A DNA stretch of 64,000 nucleotides from Peltaster fructicola. Its lineage: Eukaryota; Ascomycota; Dothideomycetes. Positions 42,885 through 51,888 of the stretch are shown here, one piece after another (within the stretch, counting starts at the first letter, position 1; each line of letters opens with the position of its first letter). The stretch lies in the NCBI GenBank assembly GCA_001592805.2, contig CP051143.1, positions 496,001-560,000 on the forward strand. Reading direction: 5' to 3'. A model generated the notes under the pieces. It saw nothing but the letters and a program-made list of their open reading frames with translations, was not told the DNA's origin and made no database searches. The translations under genes and the position numbers were made by a program.

Positions 42885-43538
42885 ATGGAGCTAATACAGC
42901 AGGAGCAACAAGAGAGAGGAAATACCAAGACCGCCAGAAAAGCCAACGCCGAACCTGCATCAAAGGCTATGGTTAGTGGCTCTCGAGACACCGAGAGACT
43001 ACAACGTCCCTTTATGACATCTGCGAAGCACAACGACACTAGAACACAATCTTGCGACCTAGAACACCAGTGTGAGGGCGGAGAGCCTCACCACGACCTT
43101 CCGATGCAGTCCTCCATGCAGCTTAAGCACCATCCCGACCGGTTTGTAGTTCCTAGGACGAGCAAGGAAAAGAATAGGGCTTCTGTTACAGATCAGAGAG
43201 ACGGTCTGTCTCTTCGATATTCGATAGCGGCGTTATACCAGGTGCACGACAAGAAGAGCCGAAAGACTACCTCAGACGCTGCGTTGGCCATTGCGAAACA
43301 CTTTCTAGTGACTACTTCGCAAGTCTGCTGCCATCCATTGCAAAACCACAGAAGTACAGAGAAGCTAGCGGAGGAGCATACGCTGACCTGTAGTGCCAAC
43401 TCCGCAAGGTTGCGAGACTACTACGACCAGGAAGAGATGAAAACTGCGGCCTTGCAGGAGCGCGGGAAAGAAGCCACAAGCGCAACAAAGCGGCCGCAGA
43501 GCGACAATACTAGGCTATCACATGTACTCTTGTCTTGA
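42885..43538 (+). CDS. Orphan hydrophilic frame, 217 aa
   Basis: The ATG MELIQQEQQERGN follows a CT-rich leader. The product is charged and rich in Gln, Ser, Arg and Lys, without domain, signal peptide or membrane segment. Protein-like reading continues in another frame just downstream (SCLEETDDGIAEDN), which suggests an unresolved intron or a decayed gene. Similar short strings recur about 0.9-1.0 kb downstream. Real coding status is uncertain. Confidence 0.3.
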   Translation: MELIQQEQQERGNTKTARKANAEPASKAMVSGSRDTERLQRPFMTSAKHNDTRTQSCDLEHQCEGGEPHHDLPMQSSMQLKHHPDRFVVPRTSKEKNRASVTDQRDGLSLRYSIAALYQVHDKKSRKTTSDAALAIAKHFLVTTSQVCCHPLQNHRSTEKLAEEHTLTCSANSARLRDYYDQEEMKTAALQERGKEATSATKRPQSDNTRLSHVLLS

Positions 43539-43717
43539 GGAAACTGATGACGGGATCGCAGAAGACAATGACGGATCTGCGGAAGTCAATACAGACTCAC
43601 AACAGACTGCTGGTCGCTGCAATGTTGCGCAACTCGTATGCTACAGCAATGTGACGAGCTGAGACTTCGCTCACAGATTGGCTCCAATGGTATGGCGAAG
43701 CCCATAACCAATACTTC

Positions 43718-44272
43718 TGAAGCTCAATTGCACATCAATTACATCAGCAAGCACCACAATCCATTACTGTCACCGAGCATCAACGCACTGCGGTAAACTC
43801 TGACTCATCACAAATTTCCATCGATGAGACTGAATACAATGCTGCTATCGTCGAGAGCGCTCTCAGGGTGTATGGGCCCGTATATGGACCTTCAAATGCA
43901 GTCATGGAGAACTCCAGGCTCCAACAAGAGCCGAAGGCAAAGCCAAGAGAACTACCGAAGACAGCACAAAGCCACCTTCGTGTTAGTGGGGACGCCGATC
44001 GCTCAGCCAAAAGACGTAGAGATACCCACAGCTCCACTGTTGGTCCAGTGGCAATGAGACCAAGAAACAATAGGGATCGACTCCATTTTCTCTGGAGCGG
44101 CCGAAGGTATCAGGCCGGTCGACTAGCGGGAGAGCGCTGCGACGTACTCAGTAGTACTTCAGAGACTACCTCAGACGCAAAGGCACTGAAGCTCAGACAG
44201 GGTCAGAGGTTGGTCCTTCTCACAATACCAAAGAACAATGCGTCCGAGGCTGCGCGAAATGCAGCTGCATAG
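43718..44272 (+). pseudogene. Coding-like fragment, possible diverged copy of the 42.9-kb frame
   Basis: The frame is open for 185 codons without an early ATG; the first ATG in frame (43868) starts MYGPVYGPSNAVMENSRLQ. Composition is protein-like. The 16-base string AGACTACCTCAGACGC occurs both here (about 44163) and in the preceding frame (about 43264), and the CATGGAG...CAACAAGAG blocks are also alike in order. I read this as a diverged tandem copy or a gene relic; an unspliced exon of one gene is the alternative. No family was recognised. Confidence 0.25.
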
Positions 44273-45162
44273 TCTGACAAAGACACCCTCTTGAGACATG
44301 GCTTCGTACAGCTCTCCAGCGAATGCCTCTGGACAGTACCTTGGTGACACGAAGCGAAGAACCAAGCGGACTTGCAATGCCTGAAGGCATACTTGTCGAC
44401 CAGGAGGACACTGCGGGCCTGTCCAACACAGACTACTAAGAATCTTTCAAGCTTCACGTAGTTGGCTATACGAATGCACTACAAGATACCTATGAGATTG
44501 GCTAAACCTGTATCTGCAGCTGACTGGTGCTGACGTCTCTAGTGTCCTCATGCGTGCTCAATGGGTCTCCTGAGGCGAAGTACGCACGAACGCAAGAAGG
44601 CAATAGTGTGTGTGAGGCTTGCATGGGTCATGTCACACAGGACAGCAAGATTCGATCCATAGCTGTGTTGCAGGCTGACCAGCTCTCGCACATACGACTG
44701 CACTCGCCTCTCAAGCTGGGGTCTCCTTAAGCTGCAGTCGTCGAGGTACCGGTCACAACCCGTGGAGTGTCGAATGATGCAAGGCATCTCTCACGAATGT
44801 AGTCGACATCGAGGCTGCAATCTTGCAACCATACCTGCTCACCACTGACGTCTGGGACAATTCTGAGCGGCCCTTCAGTGAAGTCATTCTCGGGCCTTTG
44901 AGGTGAAGTAGGGCTAGGATTGCTGCAGTCCTTTCAATTATATCCTGATTCGGTCCTGACGACCGGTCGAACGTCTGACCTGAGGAATATCAAGCCGTGC
45001 ATCTGACTTCAGCGGCACGTCAGCATCAGCAAGCGGGAGGCTGACTCTCGGTGGGATCGAGCCTTGCGACTGACTGTAGAAGCTGTCTAGACTGTTGGGC
45101 CTGGCCTGACATATCCCTGCAATGTCCATCACCAATGATTGGGATTGTCGTCGAAGGCTTCG
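44273..45162. other. Gene-poor island, no supported gene
   Basis: Frames occur on both strands (for example 44938-45279 minus), but none has homology or splice support. Confidence 0.35.
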
Positions 45163-45660
45163 TGGGAATTTCAGCAAAGGGACTCGTCTCACTGGGACAG
45201 GTCCCAGAAACGCCAGCAGTAACCGTTCCTTGGAGCCTACGGGAACTTCAGTGGATGTGATCGTGTCACTATAAGTCATCCCTGGGATGCCGAGCAGTTG
45301 AGTGGTCCTTGTAACGCTCTGGGAACTTCAGTGAATGGAATCGTGTCACACTGATTTATCCCTGAACCGCCGAGCAGCGTATGCTTGGCATGTCGTCGAG
45401 GAGAACTCCATCACACGAGTACGTCCTTGCCAACTTCGTCTCCGACACGACAAACAGTAGTCGCTCTGGGTATCTCCAAAGACTCCTTGGGAACACATCA
45501 GATGCAGAGATCTCGACCAGACACATCCCGGAGACGTTCAGCAATAGCCACCAGGCGAGTAAGTGACCATATCCTGAGAAGCTCAACAGATGGTTCCATC
45601 CATCCGGACACATCTCCGAAGCGCTCAGCAGCAGCAGCTTCCGTGGCGCGTTCTCGTAGA
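45163..45660 (+). repeat. Degenerate minisatellite, approximately 80-bp unit
   Basis: Units starting GGGAACTTCAGTG lie at 45241 and 45321, exactly 80 bp apart, with matching interior blocks (ATCGTGTCAC, TTATCCCTG or TCATCCCTGG, GCCGAGCAG). A weaker unit begins at 45163 (GGGAATTTCAG), and two more diverged ones can be followed near 45489 and 45560. Ends are not sharp. Confidence 0.6.
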
Positions 45661-47119
45661 ATGTCTGAGCACGAAGATGCCTCGCCACGGTATCGCGCTA
45701 CACATGCCTGTGTCAGTGCACCCGCCGTGGCGTGCTGAACTCGAGCAGTATAAGAAGCACGGGCGATTCCCAGTCCAGCAATTGGGACCTATCACGATCC
45801 TCTGGTCTGAGGGATGGGAACATCTTGACACGATGATGCAAGGCACTTGAGACTGCTTTCCATCACAACGATATCGCTGTGATTACGATCGGGAAGCTGC
45901 CACGACAATAGCCATGGCTGTATCGGAGATTCCATGCACCCACGAGGTAGTCAACACGCTCGGACGCTAAAACGATGTCACTGTGCCCATGACAAGCGAC
46001 ATTCACAGTAGGCCAGCGTAACGGTAAGACGAGTCGTGCATCTAGGGTAGACCGGGCATTTCATCAGATCTGGCTGATCACGACAGACCCGTACGCTACA
46101 CGGCGAATACAAGAGTGAACAGGCTGTGCTGACGGTCCAAGGGCTGTTGGCCCGTTGTCAGCAAGCTGGCACAGCACAGGATGAGACGAACGGCGCTGCG
46201 ATCGACATCTTAACAGGAACCGATCTCCACAAGGATGAGCCGCAGCACAAATAACCATAACATACAAGCTACATCTCAAAAGTACTTCTCGAGCAGTGGT
46301 AGAAAGCAGTAACATCCAGCAGCAGCAGCAGCATCACGACGCCGAGTCTACCGACGCATCTGCCACGAGCCATGGCTAAAACGGCGAATATGCATAGAAT
46401 CGTTCCGGTTGGCGTGAACACCCCCCTGGGTTATGCATGCCGCGAAAACGTGAATTGTGTCACTGCACATCTTGTTGATATTGGGAAACCAATCAAGAGA
46501 GATCTCGTAGAGATCTGTGCATTCACCGCTCACGTCCTCCACGTGCATCAATGAGCATCTCACGTTAGGGAAGGGCTGTGGGCAGAGTGTGTGCCTGTCT
46601 TGAGCATCGTAGGAGTGAGCCATGGTCTCAAAATAGATAACAAGGTTTCTGCAGCTTGCCACCAAGTATAATACCATCGACCGGAGCCTGTGCTGTCATG
46701 CACTGCTGCTCCACAACAAACTCGGTTTTCACTTTCAGACAACAGAGCCTGCAACAACGACCTTCACATCTCACATCATTCATAAAGCGCTGCCTTCGAC
46801 GCCGAGCTTTTTTCGTGTCGGCTGTCCTCATCTCATTATTACGAGCACGTCCTCGGCGTGGCCTACAAAGCCAATTTCAGAGTCGCCAGCCTCGAGCTTC
46901 GCCAGTCTATTCTAGACCTAGGAGCTTAAGCCACGTCAACGGCGACACGCTACCTGCTTGGACCGCGCTCAACAATGGCTTCTACGTTCTTCTCTGCTTA
47001 GGAGGTCTGGGAAAAACTTGTCTTTGTACGGAACACTCCACAAGAGACAATGCCATTCTTACGAAACTAATATACATTCTCCTACACAGTTGCTGGGCTG
47101 CGGTATTGTCATCGTCATC
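45661..47119. other. Gene-poor island and upstream region of the Gln/Ser-rich gene
   Basis: A CAG repeat (five units) lies at 46319-46333. A short plus frame at 46372-46554 is not recognised. The interval 46640-47119 is probably 5' leader and promoter; the frame of the next gene is open from about 46958 but without an ATG until 47120. Confidence 0.35.
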
Positions 47120-49357
47120 ATGGTCGGTGCCACTAAGGTCTTCTCCGGATGGCGCTCGTCCAAGAAGAATGCGGCAATTGCCGCCGAGCAGGAGCAAGCA
47201 GAGCGAATGGCTCATTCAGACGCCTGGCGACGGCGAGCGAGGAATGAAGCTGAAGCAGTACCGTTCGGAGCATCAGCGCTGAAGAATGGCGCAGAGGTCG
47301 ACGGCGTTTATGCCTCACAACCGACGACACCGAAGTCGACGCAGTCAGCTCAAGCCAGCGAGAAGAGCTCGCCCAAGTCGCAGACCGAGCCCGCTCAGAA
47401 GAAAGAGACTCTTGCTGAAATCAAAGCTGCTGTCGACCTCGCATTAGCACAACATCGACCTCGAAGCAGGACGCCGACGCGACCGCGAAGTCGTACGCCG
47501 ACACGAATGTCTGGCGCATCACAGCCACCGCAGATCATCGAAGACGAGCCTCGAGGTCGGTCTCGTAACGGAAAGGCCGACTACGTGCCTTACATGCTCC
47601 GACCAAATGAACATCGACATGCGTTGCGAGAGATCGACGCAGTGTACCGCGCGCCGGCCTGGGCTCGAGACGATGGCGATGCAAGCTCATTCACAGATTC
47701 CGCCTTCGGAGACCAACTGAGCGTTCTTGACCAAGCCGTAGATTCCAAGAGTGTCAGTCCTGAGCCTACAGAGCACCAACACAAGGCCTCACATCGACAA
47801 CACTCTGCCGACTTCAGCTTACTGGACAAGCATCGACACACTCTGGCTGCTGAGACCGGACAGTTGATGGCGAGGTCAACGAAGAAGCAACTCAGTATCA
47901 ACACCGGCCTGGCGCAGAGTGAGGACGTGCCAGCCGCACCATGGACCGCACCTATCTCGTCGTCAATCGAGCGTCGATCTCAGTCTACACCTCGCTCGCC
48001 ACCACTCACCTCGGCGAACAACTTCATGTCTCCGCCTGGTATACCACATTATGCGGATGCTAGGAATCAGTTCACCTTCCGAATAGTGGGTTCTACACCT
48101 GTACAAGAAACACCTATCCACAAGCTCCCAGTGCACAAGCCAGCTCCGCTTGCACTCAGGCAATGGAGTCCACAAACGCAGACGAGCTCGCAGAACCAAG
48201 CGAATGCACAGTCTCAAATGAGCTCGCAAAGCGCACAGAGCCAGACGAGTTTAGATCCTCAAATCAGCACTCACCAGCAGACGAGCTCGCAGAATCAACC
48301 GACCGCATATTCTCAAATCGGCACTCAGCAGCAGGTGAGCTCACAAAGCCCACAGAGCCATCCGAGCTCGCAAAACCAATCGAGCACATATGCACAGCAG
48401 CAGATGAGCCCAAAGAGCCCGACGGGCGCATTTCCACAGTCCAATTCTCCACAGCACATAACATCAACACAGAGTCCTCACAGCCAAATGAGCTCGCCTC
48501 GCCAGACGAGCTTCGGGCATCAAATGAGTCCTCTCCACCAAACACATCCTTCTGACCACACCAACTTCTCCTATAATCGCATCAGTGCGGACAGTGAAAC
48601 GAGCCGACAAAGCCAGGGTAGTACGCGGGCGAGCTCGTCCTCTCAAACAAGCCCGCACAACAGTATGACACAGTACGACGATATCGAAAGCAGCGTATGC
48701 TCGCTCGAGCGAGCACCGACTATCCCTCCTAAGAGCAGGGCTCGATCCAAATCGCATGTTTCGCCTGCAGCCACAGCTGTGACAAGCCCGGTCATGGAGG
48801 GCACAATGCATCGAAGCTCAAACGATGTCAAGCCATTCACAGAGTTCGTGCAGAGCACTCCGCCATCACCAATCTTAGGACTCTCGGATTACGAGCGAGC
48901 AGAGTATGCCAATCTTCTCAATTTTGCTACGCTTCCCGACGACTACATGTCTTTTGGTGGCCCTGTCAGTCCTTTGGAAGAGCTGCCCGTCAGTCCTATC
49001 GTTTGCGAGCTCGACGACACAAGCCCGGAGCAACGAACTTTTGAGAAAGCTAGATCCAGGAGAGAGACGATTGTACGAGGCCATGGCACTGGATTCGAAA
49101 TCCTCAAGCCTGGCACACTCCCAGAGATGCCAATCCAGCCAGAGACGCATCGTCAGATCTCAGCTCCACCAGTCAGCATACAGAACTTCTCGAGGCCTCG
49201 CGTGCGAAGCCTGTCACGCGGCAGGAAGCTCCAGAAACGACAATCAAGTGTCGATAACAACATCACTTCACGAGCCAGAAGTCAATCTAGTGTCAATCGA
49301 AGACGGTTCAGCATCACTTCATTATGGTCGAGACGCAATTCGACACAAGACGACTAA
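47120..49357 (+). CDS. Gln/Ser-rich disordered protein, 745 aa
   Basis: A single exon. The first in-frame ATG (47120) gives MVGATKVFSGWRSSKKNAA; upstream residues lack an ATG. An N-terminal basic/Ala helix (AAIAAEQEQAERMAHSD) is followed by Arg/Ser/Thr-Pro repeats (SRTPTRPRSRTPTR). Residues about 345-500 are made of imperfect blocks of SSQNQ, SQMSSQ and THQQTSSQ type. The C-terminus is basic and Ser-rich (SRARSQSSVNRRRFS) with several SPxxPxSP sites. No folded domain is seen. Such proteins are common fungal orphans; a phospho-regulated scaffold is conceivable but unproven. Confidence 0.72.
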   Translation: MVGATKVFSGWRSSKKNAAIAAEQEQAERMAHSDAWRRRARNEAEAVPFGASALKNGAEVDGVYASQPTTPKSTQSAQASEKSSPKSQTEPAQKKETLAEIKAAVDLALAQHRPRSRTPTRPRSRTPTRMSGASQPPQIIEDEPRGRSRNGKADYVPYMLRPNEHRHALREIDAVYRAPAWARDDGDASSFTDSAFGDQLSVLDQAVDSKSVSPEPTEHQHKASHRQHSADFSLLDKHRHTLAAETGQLMARSTKKQLSINTGLAQSEDVPAAPWTAPISSSIERRSQSTPRSPPLTSANNFMSPPGIPHYADARNQFTFRIVGSTPVQETPIHKLPVHKPAPLALRQWSPQTQTSSQNQANAQSQMSSQSAQSQTSLDPQISTHQQTSSQNQPTAYSQIGTQQQVSSQSPQSHPSSQNQSSTYAQQQMSPKSPTGAFPQSNSPQHITSTQSPHSQMSSPRQTSFGHQMSPLHQTHPSDHTNFSYNRISADSETSRQSQGSTRASSSSQTSPHNSMTQYDDIESSVCSLERAPTIPPKSRARSKSHVSPAATAVTSPVMEGTMHRSSNDVKPFTEFVQSTPPSPILGLSDYERAEYANLLNFATLPDDYMSFGGPVSPLEELPVSPIVCELDDTSPEQRTFEKARSRRETIVRGHGTGFEILKPGTLPEMPIQPETHRQISAPPVSIQNFSRPRVRSLSRGRKLQKRQSSVDNNITSRARSQSSVNRRRFSITSLWSRRNSTQDD
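48160..48520 (+). repeat. In-gene imperfect repeats coding Gln/Ser blocks
   Basis: Repeated AGCTCGCAGAACCAA-like and CAGATGAGC-like units of about 24-60 bp encode the Gln/Ser-rich section of the 745-aa protein. Copies differ at many sites, so it is a diverged coding repeat. Confidence 0.55.
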
Positions 49358-49831
49358 TATCCAGTCTTTATACTATCTAATCTCCTTGCATCACGTACCG
49401 GAGGCACACGACGGTCAAAAAAACTTCATACATTTAAGCGATTGCATTGCAGGCGGAGAGCCTGAGACTGTATTAGACATCGGAAGCAGCCAGTCTTCCA
49501 CATAATAATGAATGAACATGAAATTCACCCTCCCTGTGACACAAGTTATGTGATCAACATGCCGATGCCGTGCCTACAGCAGTACCTGCATGCATAGCTT
49601 ATTCACTTGCAACATGCCTTCGGCTCTATGACTGGATGCTATCATCTCTGCGACTTTGACCGATGACGAGTCTAATGCGCCTTCATAGACAACGATTGCC
49701 TAAGTTGGACCACCGAAATCCGGCTCGTCCGCATCACAAGGACGTGTCGTACGTCTTTCAAGCGATCCTTCAACCCTCCTCTCTCCTTATTACGATGCTA
49801 ACACCTTTCGACTGACCTCCTTGCGACCATA
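49358..49831. other. Intergenic, kinase promoter
   Basis: No coding frame is supported. CT-rich sequence (TCCTCTCTCCTTATT) precedes the kinase start. Confidence 0.4.
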
Positions 49832-51496
49832 ATGAGTGCACTCACGACTCCTGTCAGCGGTGGCAGCACCTCTATCAACAATCCCTTCGACGACCCTGAT
49901 GCGATGACGAAGTCATTGCCCAGGCGGTCTTCGCAGGAGCAAGGCCCGATAAATCCTGCACTTATTCTTAATGTCGACCGTAATGCCAGCCTCACGATAG
50001 CAGCAGAGTCGCTGGTAGTGCTCGACGAGGGTTTGAGACACCGACGCGACACACGAAACTGCTTCGGCCTTATTTCGCGCTGGACGAAAGCTACGCAGGC
50101 AATACCCTTTCGAAACGTCCTTTGGGCCGAGGTAGAAGACCTCACCGTCACGATCAAGTATGCCAGACCGGTCGGAAGAGGAGGCAAGTCGTGCAGGGTA
50201 GGCTGTGTACAGTACTCCCTGGTTGAAAAGACTACACACGCACATGCTTCGCAATGGGTGAGCACGCTGATGGACCGCGCATATCCTGCTAGGATCAAGA
50301 GACGGAAGAGGATCAAGGTGCTTGTCAATCCATTTGGTGGTCAGGGATACGCGCAATCGATATGGGCGAAGGAGGTGCAGCCGATTCTTGCTGCAGCCCA
50401 GTGCGACATCAACGTTGAGGCAACTAAGTACCGTGGGCACGCTATTGAGATCGCAGAGGCTCTGGACACAAGTGCTTTCGACGTTATTGCAGCTGCGAGT
50501 GGTGACGGTCTGCCACACGAGATCTTCAATGGTCTCGCGAAGCAGAAGCGACCAAGAGCCGCCCTCACAAACCTTGCTGTCACGCAAATACCATGTGGTT
50601 CTGGCAATGCATTGAGTTGGAATACTCTCGGAACGTCGACACCGTCCTGGGCAGCTGTTGAGATTGTGAAAGGCCTGTCAGCGCCAATGGACCTTATGGC
50701 AGTGACACAAGGTAAGCAGAGGTTCTATTCGTTCCTCTCACAAGCTGTCGGGATCATTGCGGAGAGCGACCTTGGCACAGAAAGCCTACGATGGATGGGA
50801 CCATTGAGATTTCAGTGGGGTGTGCTGGTCCGCATCTTTGGCAAGACGATATATCCGGCAGAGATCAGTGTCGCCATTGAGACCAGCGACAAAGAGAGAA
50901 TACGGCAGATGCAGAAGGAGGGCAAAGTTACAGAAAGAGAGGCATGGCGACAAAGGATGAATCCGCAGAGCCTAAAGGACGACGAAGCGCTTCTACCACC
51001 ACTTCGATATGGCACTGTGCAGGACGTGATGCCTGAAGCATTCAAGACCTTGGACCATCCGGATCTTGGCAATTTCTATACCGGCAACATGCCTACCATG
51101 ACAGCCGGTGTCACTTTCTTCCCCGAAGCGCTCCTTCAAGACGGCTTCGCAGATCTTATCATCGTCTCGGGCATGATACCCCGTACGACAGCGTTGCGCA
51201 TGTTGACGGCCGTAGAGAATGGCAGTCATGTCGACTTCCCGGAGGTGGAATACAGCAAGGTTCATGCTTACCGCATCTCACCACGCATGGCGCCGAAGGC
51301 TCAGGTAGGCCAGCAAGGCTTTCGATGGAAGGTAACGCAGTGGTTAGGAGGTGCAGGTCGTCAGACAGAGGGCCTGATCGCTATCGACGGCGAGAAGGTA
51401 CCCTTCGAGCCATTCCAAGTCGAAGTCCACCAAGGTCTGGGAACTGTTCTTGTTCGGAGCGACAGATTGTTTGCAGCTGGCTCAAGTGTGGCATAA
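49832..51496 (+). CDS. lcb5: Sphingoid long-chain base kinase (LCB4/5, sphingosine kinase family)
   Basis: A single-exon 554-aa frame starting MSALTTPVSGGS. The diacylglycerol-kinase-type catalytic domain runs from RIKVLVNPFGGQG (about 155) through the nucleotide-binding SGDGLPHEIFNGL (about 225) and PCGSGNALSWN (about 250), both typical of sphingosine kinases. The C-terminal strand TEGLIAIDGEKVPFEPFQVEVHQG is the family end. The N-terminal 120 residues fit the fungal Lcb4/5 regulatory region. The enzyme phosphorylates sphingosine-type bases and controls their levels in heat and cell-wall stress. LCB4 versus LCB5 cannot be separated. An insertion of about 25 residues (KERIRQMQKEGKVTE region) is charged and probably a loop. 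Confidence 0.92.
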   Translation: MSALTTPVSGGSTSINNPFDDPDAMTKSLPRRSSQEQGPINPALILNVDRNASLTIAAESLVVLDEGLRHRRDTRNCFGLISRWTKATQAIPFRNVLWAEVEDLTVTIKYARPVGRGGKSCRVGCVQYSLVEKTTHAHASQWVSTLMDRAYPARIKRRKRIKVLVNPFGGQGYAQSIWAKEVQPILAAAQCDINVEATKYRGHAIEIAEALDTSAFDVIAAASGDGLPHEIFNGLAKQKRPRAALTNLAVTQIPCGSGNALSWNTLGTSTPSWAAVEIVKGLSAPMDLMAVTQGKQRFYSFLSQAVGIIAESDLGTESLRWMGPLRFQWGVLVRIFGKTIYPAEISVAIETSDKERIRQMQKEGKVTEREAWRQRMNPQSLKDDEALLPPLRYGTVQDVMPEAFKTLDHPDLGNFYTGNMPTMTAGVTFFPEALLQDGFADLIIVSGMIPRTTALRMLTAVENGSHVDFPEVEYSKVHAYRISPRMAPKAQVGQQGFRWKVTQWLGGAGRQTEGLIAIDGEKVPFEPFQVEVHQGLGTVLVRSDRLFAAGSSVA

Positions 51497-51888
51497 TCTG
51501 GCATACGTGGGACCGTTGTGCAGTGTACAAGATTCATCCAGATACCCGCAATCGCTGTGCGATTGTATGCTTTTGCTTTAGATGTGTATATTTGGTTATG
51601 AAGACATCTTGGTGATACTCTCGGTGTCAACCCGTCGGTCGATATATGTGTATCAAGACGCTGCCACTCAGCATGTGTTATGGAGTACTCATCTCGTGTA
51701 GCATGCTGATACGGATGGTGATAAGGAGTGCTGGCTCATTAAACGAGCTGACCTTACAAGCACGAACTGAACGATGCACGAATAGCTTCGAGAATTAGAG
51801 AGCAGGCGCAGAGTCAGCAGCACACTGAACCAAAGACTTGGAGAAGTGGTGATCATACAGACTGCATGCATGAGCTACATCACTGATA
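51497..51888. other. Convergent intergenic DNA
   Basis: Lies between the 3' ends of the kinase genes. Nothing is supported beyond probable poly(A)-site regions. Confidence 0.4.

Noticed and set aside
42707-43039. Minus-strand frame with Cys/Leu-rich hydrophobic product
   Set aside because: It is antisense to a Gln-rich plus-strand frame, which produces Cys/Leu codons by complement; no start context or homology.
40152-47119. Intact transposon in the gene-poor island
   Set aside because: No transposase, reverse transcriptase, terminal inverted repeat or long terminal repeat could be recognised.
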